Shown here one piece after another: positions 1 through 7,874 of a stretch of DNA of 64,000 nt. A model generated the notes under the pieces. It was not told where the DNA came from. It did no database searches and saw only the letters and a program-made list of their open reading frames with translations. Every line of letters starts with the position of its first letter. The first letter of the stretch is position 1. The position numbers and the translations under genes are program-made. Source of the DNA: CBHTSZ01 sp966095765 (GTDB taxonomy: Bacteria > Patescibacteriota > Saccharimonadia > Saccharimonadales > Saccharimonadaceae); contig CBHTSZ010000004.1 of the NCBI GenBank assembly GCA_966095765.1, positions 82,991-146,990 of the forward strand, in the 5' to 3' direction.

Positions 1-1564
1 CGAGCGCGTCCAGCTCGGTGACAGCTTTAATATCGAACTGGTCCGCGTGAACCACTCGATCCCAGACGCAACCGCAGTTGTCGTGCGCACCCCAGTTGGT
101 AACGTCATCGACACTGGTGACTGGCGCTTTGAAGACAATCCAGTTGACGGTAAGAAGTTCGACCTCGAACGTCTCACCGAAATCGCCACCAAAGAGGGTG
201 TGCTCCTCCTCATGAATGAATCGACCAACTGTGAGTCTGAGGGTACGCACCACCACGGTGAGTTTGATATCCAGGCGAGCTTCGGTCAGATCATGGAGAG
301 TTACCCGAACAACCGACTTATTCTCTCAACCTTCTCGAGCCAGATCCACCGTATCCAGTTGATCCTCGATGAAGCTAAGAAACACGGCCGCAAAGTCGCT
401 TTTGCCGGCTACAGCATGATTCAGAACGTCGAGCTCGCGCTCCGTACGGGCACGATCAAAGTACCAAAAGACACCGTCGTAAAGATGGAAGACCTCGTCA
501 AGCAACCTGACGGCAAGGTGCTCCTCGTCTGTACTGGTTCACAGGGTGAGTTCAACGCCGTACTTAACCGTATGGCGAGCGGTGCACACAAGCACATCAA
601 GGTGAAGAGTACCGACGTCGTTGTCTTTAGCTCAAACCCGATCCCAGGTAACGAAAAGTACGTCGTCCGTACCGTTGACGGCCTGATGCGCGAGGGAAGC
701 GACGTCATCCAGAACGGCAAGAGCCACCTCACCGGGGTCGGTCCGATCCACCTCTCGGGTCACGGTTACTACGATGACCACGTCAAGCTGATCACTGCGA
801 TCAACCCAACATACTACCTGCCGATTCACGGTGAGTTCCACATGCTGCACCACAACGCGGTCCTCGCCGAAAAAGAATGTGCGATCCCTAAGGACAACAT
901 CTTTGTCTGTGACTCAGGTGACGTTGTTGAGTTCTATCACGACGGCAGTGCCAAGAAGACCGGTCGCGTGCCAGTCGGTGGTGTCATGTATGACGACTCT
1001 GGAGCGGAAGTCTCCGAGGTCGTCCTCAAGGACCGTATCCACATGAGCCACGAAGGTATGTTTGTCGTTGTGTTGACTGTAGCGCGTGGTAACGGCCGCT
1101 TACTCACCAGTCCGGACATCATCTCACGCGGTTTCATCTACCTGCGCGATAGCGAGGAACTCATGAACCTCATCCGCCAGTACCTCAAGCAGAAAGTCGC
1201 CCGTTCATTTGGTGGCCGCAAGGTTGACATGGACCAGCTCAAGAAGGAGCTCAAGGACGAGATCACTCACATCCTCTACGACCAGACTCGTCGTACTCCG
1301 ATCGTGATCCCGGTTATCAACGAGATTGGTGTTGGCGGTGGTCAGCAGCAGGGTGGTAGCGGTGGCCAACAGCGTCAAGGCCAGAACGGCCAACGTCGCG
1401 GTAACGGCGGAGCTCAGCGCCCAGCCGGACGTCCACAGCCACAGGCTCGACCGGTCGTCGATGTTGCTGGCGGTGAGAAAGTAGTCCAGGCACCAGTGTT
1501 GCCTGAGTTGCAGCACCAGCCTTTTGCTCAGCAGCCGGAAAACAAGCACATCCGCGAAGTCTAA
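1..1564 (+). CDS. rnj: Ribonuclease J, 5' end cut by the window edge
   Basis: Metallo-beta-lactamase/beta-CASP ribonuclease that turns over and matures RNA with endo- and 5'-3' exonuclease activity. The reading frame is open from base 2, so the start and the first zinc motifs lie outside the window. Visible motifs are VNHSIPDA, TGDWRFED, the beta-CASP blocks (GYSM, CTGSQGE, SSNPIPGNE) and the late zinc-binding LPIHGE, followed by the C-terminal domain typical of RNase J. The last ~90 residues are rich in Gly, Gln and Arg, a low-complexity tail that could bind RNA. A strong hairpin terminator follows at 1581-1615. Family assignment is firm; the J1 or J2 type cannot be told. Confidence 0.93.
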   Translation, partial: ERVQLGDSFNIELVRVNHSIPDATAVVVRTPVGNVIDTGDWRFEDNPVDGKKFDLERLTEIATKEGVLLLMNESTNCESEGTHHHGEFDIQASFGQIMESYPNNRLILSTFSSQIHRIQLILDEAKKHGRKVAFAGYSMIQNVELALRTGTIKVPKDTVVKMEDLVKQPDGKVLLVCTGSQGEFNAVLNRMASGAHKHIKVKSTDVVVFSSNPIPGNEKYVVRTVDGLMREGSDVIQNGKSHLTGVGPIHLSGHGYYDDHVKLITAINPTYYLPIHGEFHMLHHNAVLAEKECAIPKDNIFVCDSGDVVEFYHDGSAKKTGRVPVGGVMYDDSGAEVSEVVLKDRIHMSHEGMFVVVLTVARGNGRLLTSPDIISRGFIYLRDSEELMNLIRQYLKQKVARSFGGRKVDMDQLKKELKDEITHILYDQTRRTPIVIPVINEIGVGGGQQQGGSGGQQRQGQNGQRRGNGGAQRPAGRPQPQARPVVDVAGGEKVVQAPVLPELQHQPFAQQPENKHIREV

Positions 1565-1580
1565 TCGTAGATTTCTCGAA

Positions 1581-1615
1581 AACAAAAGAGCCCCGCACCG
1601 CGGAGCTCTTTTGTT
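1581..1615 (+). terminator. Bidirectional Rho-independent terminator after RNase J
   Basis: A 16-bp stem (1581-1596 with 1600-1615, one G-U pair) and a 3-nt loop. The stem starts with an A-run and ends with a T-run, so it can work for the RNase J gene on + and for the convergent gene ending at 1636 on -. Confidence 0.9.
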
Positions 1616-1635
1616 AGAGCTCGACGCGGACGGGG

Positions 1636-2145
1636 CTATTGGTTGAAGATGTCGATCGAAAGAACGGTGCCGACCTCGATGGTGGCAACGTCCTCGAACA
1701 TGCGCGGCGGCAGCTTGAAGCTGAGTACTCGACCGACCATGATCGATGTGCAAGTGATCTGCTTCTCGATGACGGGCTCTGCGCGATCGAGTATGCATCG
1801 CTCGAGGTCGAGAGTCGCCTTGGCGAGCCCTGTAAGGAGCGTCCGTCGCGGTGATTGCGCCACTTGCTCCTCCAGCTTGGCCTCGACGGCCGACAGCTTG
1901 GCATGTGCCGTGTCAAGTCGTTCACGGAGCTCTTTCCGCCGCGCTGTCATCGGGGCGATCAACTCTGGGTTGGAGTCGATGACTGGGGAGAGGGCGGGAT
2001 AGCCGTTGATAACTAGCCCTTCCGGGTGGAATACCGCGAGTATGGGCACCTGGTCGGTACTGATTAGCGCGTAGCTACCGTCAGTAACTGGCAACCGTGC
2101 AATTAAGCGAGGGCCGGTTTGGCCCTCAAACATCTCAAGGGGCAT
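1636..2145 (-). CDS. Hypothetical protein, 169 aa, with central coiled coil
   Basis: I do not recognise this protein. It is soluble, with no signal peptide or membrane segment. The N-terminal ~60 residues look beta-rich, residues ~68-95 form a charged helix with coiled-coil character, and the C-terminal part is hydrophobic beta again. The start is well fixed by a perfect AAGGAGGTGA Shine-Dalgarno about 6 nt before ATG, far stronger than the ribosome sites of most genes here. It uses CGG arginine and CCC/CCG proline codons more than its neighbours, which could mean acquisition. It is convergent with RNase J and divergent from ftsK. A possible -10 (TACAAT, read on -) is at 2180-2185. Confidence 0.75.
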   Translation of the reverse strand: MPLEMFEGQTGPRLIARLPVTDGSYALISTDQVPILAVFHPEGLVINGYPALSPVIDSNPELIAPMTARRKELRERLDTAHAKLSAVEAKLEEQVAQSPRRTLLTGLAKATLDLERCILDRAEPVIEKQITCTSIMVGRVLSFKLPPRMFEDVATIEVGTVLSIDIFNQ

Positions 2146-2228
2146 CGCCCTTCACCTCCTTCTATGTACGAGAAAAGCGATTGTATCCACTCTAGGCAGA
2201 GCGGGGTGGTAATGCAAGCATAACTTTC

Positions 2229-2257
2229 TTGCATTTTGTAGCAAATTATGCTACAAT
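2229..2257 (+). promoter_or_regulatory. ftsK promoter P1 overlapped by an operator-like dyad
   Basis: TTGCAT and TACAAT boxes lie 17 bp apart. An 8-bp perfect inverted repeat (TTGTAGCA at 2236-2243 with TGCTACAA at 2249-2256) covers the spacer and the -10 box, as expected for a repressor site. Confidence 0.7.
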
Positions 2258-2270
2258 AAAAGGGTAAGCA

Positions 2271-2303
2271 GATATCGACAGGGTAGTACCCGATATCTAT
2301 AAT
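2271..2303 (+). promoter_or_regulatory. ftsK promoter P2 with a second dyad
   Basis: TCGACA (2275-2280), a 17-bp spacer and a consensus TATAAT (2298-2303). The dyad GATATCG/CGATATC (2271-2277 and 2291-2297) with a nested GGGT/ACCC lies around the -35 and spacer. Transcription would start about 6 nt before the ftsK ATG, giving a leaderless message. Confidence 0.6.
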
Positions 2304-2315
2304 GAAATCTGATAT

Positions 2316-4508
2316 ATGGCAAAAAAGAAAAAGCGCGCAAGCAAGAAATCTAAACCGGTCGCAACGCATACGCTGCCGGATGGCTTTTGGCCGCAAGTCG
2401 GAGCAGTAGTCCTCGTTGTCCTCGCGCTACTCCTCGCACTTGGCATTTTTGGAAGTGGCGGTCCGTTCCCCGAGGCAACGTACGGTGTCGGAAAGGCGCT
2501 GTTTGGCTGGGCGGTATTTATCTTGCCGCTTCTGTTTATCTACCGAGCCGTGCAGATCTTTAAGGCCGATAACAACAAAGTTCCTGCAGTCGTTACTGGA
2601 GCAACCGTCCTTTTCATGGTAGTGGCAAGTGGTTTCGTCCAGCTCATGCAGGTCAATCCAGCTGCCTTCAGCCCTATTCACGAAGATGGCGGCATCGTTG
2701 GCTGGCTCTATGCACAGGCAGCGCTGACCGTCGTGGAACCGCAGATCGGTGCGCTCGTGAGCGTCATCATCCTGCTCATCACGAGCCTGTTTGTGCTCAG
2801 CGTTGAGCCACGAGCGGTCATTGACTGGTTTGTCAGCCTCTTTAAGCGCGAAGACAGCCCGCTTATCAAAGCAAATGCTGCGATCGCTGAGAAGGCTGCT
2901 GCTGTCCAGTTGCCAACAAAGAGCATCGGCGAGCTCAAGCTCAACCAGGGCGTGCCAACCGTCGACGCCAGTGGCGACGAGGAAAAGAAAGGCCGTCTCA
3001 GCAGCCTCCGGAACAGCATCCAAGCTGATAAGGCAGCCGAAGAGCAGAGCGCCCTCACAAGTACCACCGACCCTGACTGGGAAGGTCCTGGTCTCGATAT
3101 CCTCGAGAAAAAGCAAAAGCCAGCCGATGCCGGTGACGTGAAACATAACGCCCAGATCATCCAGGATACGCTCGGCGAGTTTGGTATCGACGTCGAGATG
3201 GAGGGCGCTAACATCGGTCCAAAGGTGACCCAGTACACCCTCAAACCGCCAAGCGGTGTGAAGCTGACCCGCATCACCCAACTCGAGACGAATATTGCCC
3301 TGAACCTTGCGGCCCAAGCTCTTAGGATCGAAGCGCCGATCCCTGGTCAGCGCGCCGTTGGTATCGAGGTGCCAAACCGCAAAGCGGCAGACGTTCGCCT
3401 CTACGGTATCCTGAGCGCCCGACAGTGGACTGGCAACTCTGAGCCACTCGCCTTTGCGGTTGGTAAGGATATTGCTGGTGACGCCGTGGTCGGTGAGCTC
3501 AATAAGATGCCGCACCTCCTCATCGCTGGTCAGACCGGTTCTGGTAAGTCCGTCATGATCAATACGCTCCTGACGAGCCTCCTGTACCGCAATAGCCCGT
3601 CTGACATGCGCCTTATCCTCGTCGACCCGAAGCAGGTTGAAATGGCGCCGTACGAAGATATTCCGCACCTGCTGACACCCATCATCACCGAACCAGAGAA
3701 GACTATCAGCGCCCTCAAGTGGGCGGTGAACGAGATGGAGCGTCGCTATAGCCTCCTCGCCGAGCAGAAGCTCCGTGACATCAAGACGTTCAACCAAAAG
3801 AACTCTGAGGAAGCCATGCCGTACATCGTTATCGTTATCGATGAGCTCGCCGACCTCATGATGGTTGCAGCCCGCGACGTTGAGGCGCTCATCGTCCGTC
3901 TCGCGCAAAAGGCCCGTGCCGTCGGTATCCACCTCGTGCTCGCGACCCAGCGTCCATCTGTCGACGTTATTACCGGTCTTATCAAGGCTAACGTGCCAGC
4001 CCGCATTGCCTTTACTGTGGCGTCTCAAGTTGACTCACGCACGATCCTCGACCAGGTTGGAGCAGAGAAACTGCTCGGTCAAGGCGACATGCTGATGCTC
4101 ACACCTGCTATGAGCAAACCAAAGCGTATCCAGGGTGCCTGGGTGACCGACGACGAGGTCGTCAAGATCACCGACCATCTCCGTCTCCAACGACCACCAC
4201 AGTACGACGATGAGATCGTTGCGCAGCCGGTTCAGCTCAACGGCAAGGGCGGTATCGTCATGGACCACGACGCTGGCTCAGGTGACGACGACATGTACAA
4301 GGATGCTGTCCGCGTCGTTGTCGAAGCCGGCAAAGCTTCTACCTCACTCCTGCAGCGACGTTTGCGCATCGGCTATGGCCGTGCGGCTCGTATCATCGAA
4401 GAGATGGAAGAGCAGGGTATCGTTGGTGCTGCCAGCGGCTCAAAGCCACGAGACGTGCTCATCACGAGCGTTGACGACCTGTACGGCACGAATGAGGACA
4501 CAGTTTAA
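2316..4508 (+). CDS. ftsK: DNA translocase FtsK/SpoIIIE
   Basis: Membrane-anchored hexameric ATPase that pumps chromosomal DNA through the closing septum and helps resolve dimers. The 730 aa hold a basic N-terminus, about four membrane helices in the first ~165 residues, a charged linker, and the motor domain with Walker A GQTGSGKS near residue 405 and the acidic stretch IVIVIDELADLMM. The C-terminal ~60 residues form the winged-helix gamma domain that reads oriented sequence signals. No Shine-Dalgarno precedes the ATG, and P2 lies right next to it, so translation is probably leaderless. The partner recombinase could be the XerC/D gene at 31.5-32.5 kb. The stop overlaps the next ATG by 1 nt. 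Confidence 0.95.
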   Translation: MAKKKKRASKKSKPVATHTLPDGFWPQVGAVVLVVLALLLALGIFGSGGPFPEATYGVGKALFGWAVFILPLLFIYRAVQIFKADNNKVPAVVTGATVLFMVVASGFVQLMQVNPAAFSPIHEDGGIVGWLYAQAALTVVEPQIGALVSVIILLITSLFVLSVEPRAVIDWFVSLFKREDSPLIKANAAIAEKAAAVQLPTKSIGELKLNQGVPTVDASGDEEKKGRLSSLRNSIQADKAAEEQSALTSTTDPDWEGPGLDILEKKQKPADAGDVKHNAQIIQDTLGEFGIDVEMEGANIGPKVTQYTLKPPSGVKLTRITQLETNIALNLAAQALRIEAPIPGQRAVGIEVPNRKAADVRLYGILSARQWTGNSEPLAFAVGKDIAGDAVVGELNKMPHLLIAGQTGSGKSVMINTLLTSLLYRNSPSDMRLILVDPKQVEMAPYEDIPHLLTPIITEPEKTISALKWAVNEMERRYSLLAEQKLRDIKTFNQKNSEEAMPYIVIVIDELADLMMVAARDVEALIVRLAQKARAVGIHLVLATQRPSVDVITGLIKANVPARIAFTVASQVDSRTILDQVGAEKLLGQGDMLMLTPAMSKPKRIQGAWVTDDEVVKITDHLRLQRPPQYDDEIVAQPVQLNGKGGIVMDHDAGSGDDDMYKDAVRVVVEAGKASTSLLQRRLRIGYGRAARIIEEMEEQGIVGAASGSKPRDVLITSVDDLYGTNEDTV

Positions 4509-4756
4509 TGCAAGCCTGGCATATTTTTGCCGGTTTCCCGTGTCGAGTTTGGGCTGATAACAAGGAAATAGGTCTTACACTTCTAGCGTTCATAGGAGCT
4601 GCGGCAATTGTTCTATGGCTCGTCAAGAATCGTATGAGCGTTAGAGTATTCCATCGTTCACTTATTGGTCTCGGTGTCACTATAGGTCTGTTCTTGGGAG
4701 GGTGGGCATTTGCATATCTTTACCTCTTTTGTACGGGTAAAGTAATATTTTGGTAG
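4508..4756 (+). CDS. Small membrane protein, 82 aa, coupled to ftsK
   Basis: Two hydrophobic segments (about residues 20-40 and 52-75) separated by a short basic loop predict a two-pass membrane protein. It starts within the ftsK stop (TAATG), so translational coupling is likely. No family is recognised. A role beside FtsK at the septum is only a guess from position. Confidence 0.6.
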   Translation: MQAWHIFAGFPCRVWADNKEIGLTLLAFIGAAAIVLWLVKNRMSVRVFHRSLIGLGVTIGLFLGGWAFAYLYLFCTGKVIFW

Positions 4757-4757
4757 T

Positions 4758-4773
4758 AAAACGCTTGCGTTTT
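4758..4773 (+). terminator. Short perfect hairpin, possible weak terminator
   Basis: AAAACGC and GCGTTTT form a 7-bp inverted repeat with a 2-nt loop just after the 82-aa gene. It is short, so termination would be weak. Confidence 0.35.
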
Positions 4774-4832
4774 CGCTAGCGGGAGCGTATACCGGAGATA
4801 GAAGCAGTCTCTAACACCAAAAAGGTAAACAG

Positions 4833-5540
4833 ATGTCAGCTGAAACACTTACGGCTCTCGAACCCAGCCCCCAGGAAGCGGTGCTTGCTCGCAGCGACGA
4901 GGAGATCGAGCAGGAGATAGACGGTATTCTCGCCGCTACAACAGCTCACGAAGCACGTGAGCAGCAACTGAGTTTCGAAGAGATTTCAAAGCTCTTTTTA
5001 GATGCGCATAGCACCAAGGTACAGGAACTGCAGCAGCAAAAGCGTGAGCTTGTGCTCGACATGTTACTCGATAACCCGGCCGAAGCTTTTCGCGGTGAGT
5101 TTTTGCAGCTCAAGCTGCTCTATGAAGACAGGACGATTCAGGAAGCGCGCTATGACGGCACGGTGATCCGTGAGTTTTGTACACAGAACCACGAACGCGG
5201 TACCTGTGACTATCTATTCCGGCAGTTTACCCGTGGTGACGGTAGTGAAAAGTACGAAGTGAGCCGCGTGTTTCATACCTTTGGCTATCCTGTGACGATG
5301 ACGCTCTCTTGGCAAGATGAACAGCTCCAGGTGATCGCGCACAAGTACGAGCGCGGTACAACCTCTTACGTTGAGCTTGAAGGGGATAAGCGTGAACGGA
5401 TCCTGGCAGAACTGTTCTATGACACGATCAAAGCGAGCGCCTTGCAGTTTGAGCGCCGCCCAGATGAGCGCAGCGAAAACGACCTTCGGGCAAGACAGTA
5501 TCTCAAAAAAGTCCGGGATGACGACTACCTCCTGTTTTAA
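4833..5540 (+). CDS. Hypothetical soluble protein, 235 aa
   Basis: No family recognised. The protein is acidic and lacks signal peptide or membrane helices. Residues ~1-90 look helical and charged; residues ~95-200 look like an alpha/beta fold with a short Cys-containing stretch (FCTQNHERGTCDYL). The ATG follows an AAAAGG-type ribosome site. It stands alone between the ftsK unit and the rpsF promoter. Confidence 0.7.
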   Translation: MSAETLTALEPSPQEAVLARSDEEIEQEIDGILAATTAHEAREQQLSFEEISKLFLDAHSTKVQELQQQKRELVLDMLLDNPAEAFRGEFLQLKLLYEDRTIQEARYDGTVIREFCTQNHERGTCDYLFRQFTRGDGSEKYEVSRVFHTFGYPVTMTLSWQDEQLQVIAHKYERGTTSYVELEGDKRERILAELFYDTIKASALQFERRPDERSENDLRARQYLKKVRDDDYLLF

Positions 5541-5542
5541 GC

Positions 5543-5571
5543 TTTTCATAATCCCATTTTTCTGGTACAAT
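5543..5571 (+). promoter_or_regulatory. rpsF operon promoter
   Basis: TTTTCA and an extended -10 (TGG TACAAT, 5563-5571) are 17 bp apart. Predicted start is near 5578, giving a leader of about 74 nt. Confidence 0.7.
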
Positions 5572-5591
5572 AACCCCTGTTAATAACTAAC

Positions 5592-5645
5592 CTGCGACTT
5601 AGGTCGCCTAGATGAGCACCCGTTCATCTGAGTCCATAGGAGGTC
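5592..5645 (+). promoter_or_regulatory. Candidate S6:S18 autoregulatory leader of rpsF
   Basis: The rpsF leader holds a GCGAC/GTCGC hairpin (5594-5607) and a GATGA/TCATC hairpin (5611-5628) whose loop carries CCG at 5620-5622. An outer CCTA/TAGG pairing (5607-5610 with 5637-5640) would cover the ribosome site. In many bacteria the S6:S18 complex binds a CCG-containing motif in this leader and represses rpsF. rpsF and rpsR sit in the same operon here, which fits. The match is by eye. Confidence 0.45.
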
Positions 5646-5651
5646 TCAATT

Positions 5652-5999
5652 ATGCGAGAGTACGAACTAACCGTACTGATCCACCCTGATCTCGAGGCTG
5701 ATCTCGAGACACCACTTACCACTGTTCGTGACATCGTGTCGAACAACGGCGGTAAGGTAGTAACTGAGGACAACTGGGGCAAAAAGCGCCTGGCATACCG
5801 TATTGCCAAGGAAGACTTTGCCGTTTACGTCCACATGGAAGTCGAACTGCCGGCAGCAAGCGTTGCCAAGGTCGACCAGACACTCAACATCACCGACAGC
5901 GTGCTTCGCCACCTGCTCGTGAGCGTTGATCCAAAGGCTAAGGCTGCTGCAGCCGAAGCTGCGAAGAAGTCAGCAGACGACGAAAAAGAAGAGGAGTAG
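5652..5999 (+). CDS. rpsF: 30S ribosomal protein S6
   Basis: S6 binds S18 in the platform of the small subunit. The 115 aa begin with the typical MREYELTVLIHPD strand and keep the family core (WGKKRLAYRI). The last ~20 residues are an Ala/Lys/Glu-rich tail. AGGAGG precedes the ATG. First gene of rpsF-ssb-rpsR. Confidence 0.96.
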   Translation: MREYELTVLIHPDLEADLETPLTTVRDIVSNNGGKVVTEDNWGKKRLAYRIAKEDFAVYVHMEVELPAASVAKVDQTLNITDSVLRHLLVSVDPKAKAAAAEAAKKSADDEKEEE

Positions 6000-6002
6000 A
6001 GC

Positions 6003-6458
6003 ATGGCCAAGGGGTTTAATAAGGTGATTTTGATGGGAAACCTCACGAGGGATCCCGAAACACGGACGACGCCAAACGGCCAGACCGTGACAAACTTTAG
6101 CCTGGCAGTCAACCGCACCTGGAAGGGTGCCGACGGCCAGCAAAACGAAGATGTGAGCTACATCGACTGTGTTGCTTGGGGCAAGCCTGGCGAGATCATC
6201 GCCCAGTACCTCGGCAAAGGACGTGCAGTCCTCGTCAGCGGTCGCCTCGACCAGCGCAGCTGGGACGACAAGGAAAGCGGCCAGAAGCGCTCAAAGATCG
6301 AAGTTGTTGTCGAAGACTTCAACTTTGTCGGCGACGGTGCTGGCGGTTCTGAGGGCGGCGGGGGCGCACCACGCAGCTCATCTTCTTCACAATCAGCATC
6401 TAACAACGCTCCTGAGATCGACGACAAGCCGATCGACCTCAGTGAGATTCCATTCTAA
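6003..6458 (+). CDS. ssb: Single-stranded DNA-binding protein
   Basis: Protects single-stranded DNA and recruits replication and repair proteins. The N-terminal ~110 residues are an OB-fold (KVILMGNLTRDPE, YIDCVAWGKPGE, VLVSGRLDQRSWDD). A Gly/Ser-rich linker follows, and the acidic tip IDLSEIPF is the usual protein-interaction tail. Length (151 aa) is standard. The ATG is 3 nt after the rpsF stop, with GAGGAG inside the end of rpsF. Confidence 0.96.
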   Translation: MAKGFNKVILMGNLTRDPETRTTPNGQTVTNFSLAVNRTWKGADGQQNEDVSYIDCVAWGKPGEIIAQYLGKGRAVLVSGRLDQRSWDDKESGQKRSKIEVVVEDFNFVGDGAGGSEGGGGAPRSSSSSQSASNNAPEIDDKPIDLSEIPF

Positions 6459-6466
6459 GGAGTACT

Positions 6467-6667
6467 ATGGCACGACGATTTAAGAAAGATATCCCTGCAT
6501 ACTTTGACTACAAAGACGTCAAAACTCTGCAGCGTTTCGTTAACATCTACGGACAGATTGAGCCGTCAGCAAAGACTGGCCTCAACGCCCGTCAGCAGCG
6601 TCAGCTCGGCGTCGCGATCAAGCGCGCACGCCACCTCGCACTTATGCCTTTCGTGGCACAGGGCTAG
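6467..6667 (+). CDS. rpsR: 30S ribosomal protein S18
   Basis: S18 pairs with S6 on the platform. The 66-aa protein shows the family core FDYKDVKTLQRFVN and ends KRARHLALMPFV. A GGAG site lies directly after the ssb stop. Last gene of the rpsF-ssb-rpsR unit; the hairpin described next begins right behind it. Confidence 0.96.
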   Translation: MARRFKKDIPAYFDYKDVKTLQRFVNIYGQIEPSAKTGLNARQQRQLGVAIKRARHLALMPFVAQG

Positions 6668-6668
6668 G

Positions 6669-6792
6669 GTTTAGGGCGCTCCGCAGCGTATATCGGCGTT
6701 AGTATCTCTGGTGCTCGTTCACTGTACTGAATTGTACAGTTTACTCCGCTCCTCGATACTGCCTTGATCTACGCTGCATAGCATCCCTAAAC
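6669..6792 (+). ncRNA. Long imperfect hairpin RNA between rpsR and efp, 6S-like in outline
   Basis: The 124-nt stretch folds back on itself almost completely. Pairings are 6669-6676 with 6785-6792 (8 bp), 6678-6680 with 6780-6782, 6683-6690 with 6770-6777 (8 bp), 6692-6694 with 6766-6768, 6695-6697 with 6761-6763, and 6701-6706 with 6755-6760 (6 bp). A pyrimidine-rich 14 x 14 nt bubble follows and then a terminal hairpin, 6721-6727 with 6734-6740 (7 bp). A long stem with a central symmetric bubble resembles 6S RNA, but it is shorter and its apical stem is small. No promoter is visible inside rpsR, so it may be processed from the operon mRNA or regulate efp. Confidence 0.5.
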
Positions 6793-6824
6793 AATCACAG
6801 GATTTAACTGAGGAGAAATTACAC

Positions 6825-7385
6825 ATGTACCAACCAACTGATCTCAAAAAAGGCACCGTTATCCAGATCGATGGCCAACCATTTCGCGTGACCGACTATT
6901 CACAGAAAGTCATGGGGCGGGGCGGCTCTATCGTGAACGTCAAGCTTAAAAACCTCGTAACAGGCGCAGTGATCCCAAAGACCTTCAAGGGCGCAGACAA
7001 GATCGAACCGGCTGAGGTGAGCACTAAAAAGGTTCAGTATCTCTACGCTGATGGCGAAGGCTTCCATTTTATGGATCCTGAGACGTTCGAGCAGTTCCAG
7101 CTCGGTGCAGACGACGTAGAAGATGCCGGTGATTACCTCAAGGAAGGCGACGAAGTACAGCTCCAGTTCTTTGGTGAGCGCGTTATCAACGTTGAGCTGC
7201 CAAAGAACCTTTTCCTCGAAGTAACCTACACCGAAGACGTCGTCAAAGGCGACACGACCAGCTCTGTTCTCAAAGACGCGACACTTGAGACCGGCAAGGT
7301 CATCAAAGTACCGGCATTTATCAAGGTCGGTGATATCGTTTCTGTTGATACCGCAACCGGTGAGTACCGCGAACGTAAAAAGTAG
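6825..7385 (+). CDS. efp: Elongation factor P
   Basis: EF-P relieves ribosome stalling at proline runs. The 186 aa contain the KOW-like N-domain (residues 1-65) and two OB domains (MDPETFEQ, then GDIVSVDTATGEYRERKK at the end). The loop that enters the peptidyl-transferase centre reads MGRGGS with arginine at position 32, the position that is modified in other bacteria. The ATG has a GAGGAG site 8 nt upstream. It follows the long hairpin element and is followed after 9 nt by the 2H phosphoesterase. Confidence 0.96.
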   Translation: MYQPTDLKKGTVIQIDGQPFRVTDYSQKVMGRGGSIVNVKLKNLVTGAVIPKTFKGADKIEPAEVSTKKVQYLYADGEGFHFMDPETFEQFQLGADDVEDAGDYLKEGDEVQLQFFGERVINVELPKNLFLEVTYTEDVVKGDTTSSVLKDATLETGKVIKVPAFIKVGDIVSVDTATGEYRERKK

Positions 7386-7394
7386 GAGAGGGGC

Positions 7395-7874
7395 ATGGCT
7401 GCCGAGTACCTTCTGACGAGTAGTATCGATCCGATAAAGAAGGGCGAACAATTTGTGGACGGCCCGCTTCCTCGGCATGTCACGCTTCAGCAGTGGTTTA
7501 CGCTTGACCACGTACCAGCGTTTAAGAATGCTCTACAAAACCTTGCCACGACGCTCGAGCCAGTCGAGATTATTGGCGGAGAGAACGCCGAGTTTGGTCC
7601 GAACAATGACGTACCGGTTCGTTTAGTGCGTAACATTGGCCGCGTTGCACGCCTGCATACAAAAACGGGCGAGCTGATCGAGCGTTTTGGCGGAGAGCTT
7701 AGGAATCCTGAGTGGGCAGGGGACGGTTATAACCCGCACGTCACCTATGTCGATGGCGCTGCGCTCGATGAGGGTGAGGCTGTGACGCTACGCACTATCG
7801 AGATGATTAAGCGCGAGGATGGCGTCCGCACCGTGGAAATGGTGCTCGGGTTTAGTGGAAATGGGCGCAAATGA
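7395..7874 (+). CDS. 2H phosphoesterase superfamily protein (LigT/RNA ligase-like)
   Basis: The 159-aa protein carries two HxT motifs, RHVTLQQWF near residue 28 and NPHVTYVDG near residue 114, which form the catalytic pair of the 2H phosphoesterase fold that acts on 2',3'-cyclic phosphates or 2'-5' bonds in RNA. The substrate is unknown. It lies between efp and tlyA and overlaps tlyA by 4 nt (ATGA), so the two are co-translated. No signal peptide; cytoplasmic. Confidence 0.8.
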   Translation: MAAEYLLTSSIDPIKKGEQFVDGPLPRHVTLQQWFTLDHVPAFKNALQNLATTLEPVEIIGGENAEFGPNNDVPVRLVRNIGRVARLHTKTGELIERFGGELRNPEWAGDGYNPHVTYVDGAALDEGEAVTLRTIEMIKREDGVRTVEMVLGFSGNGRK

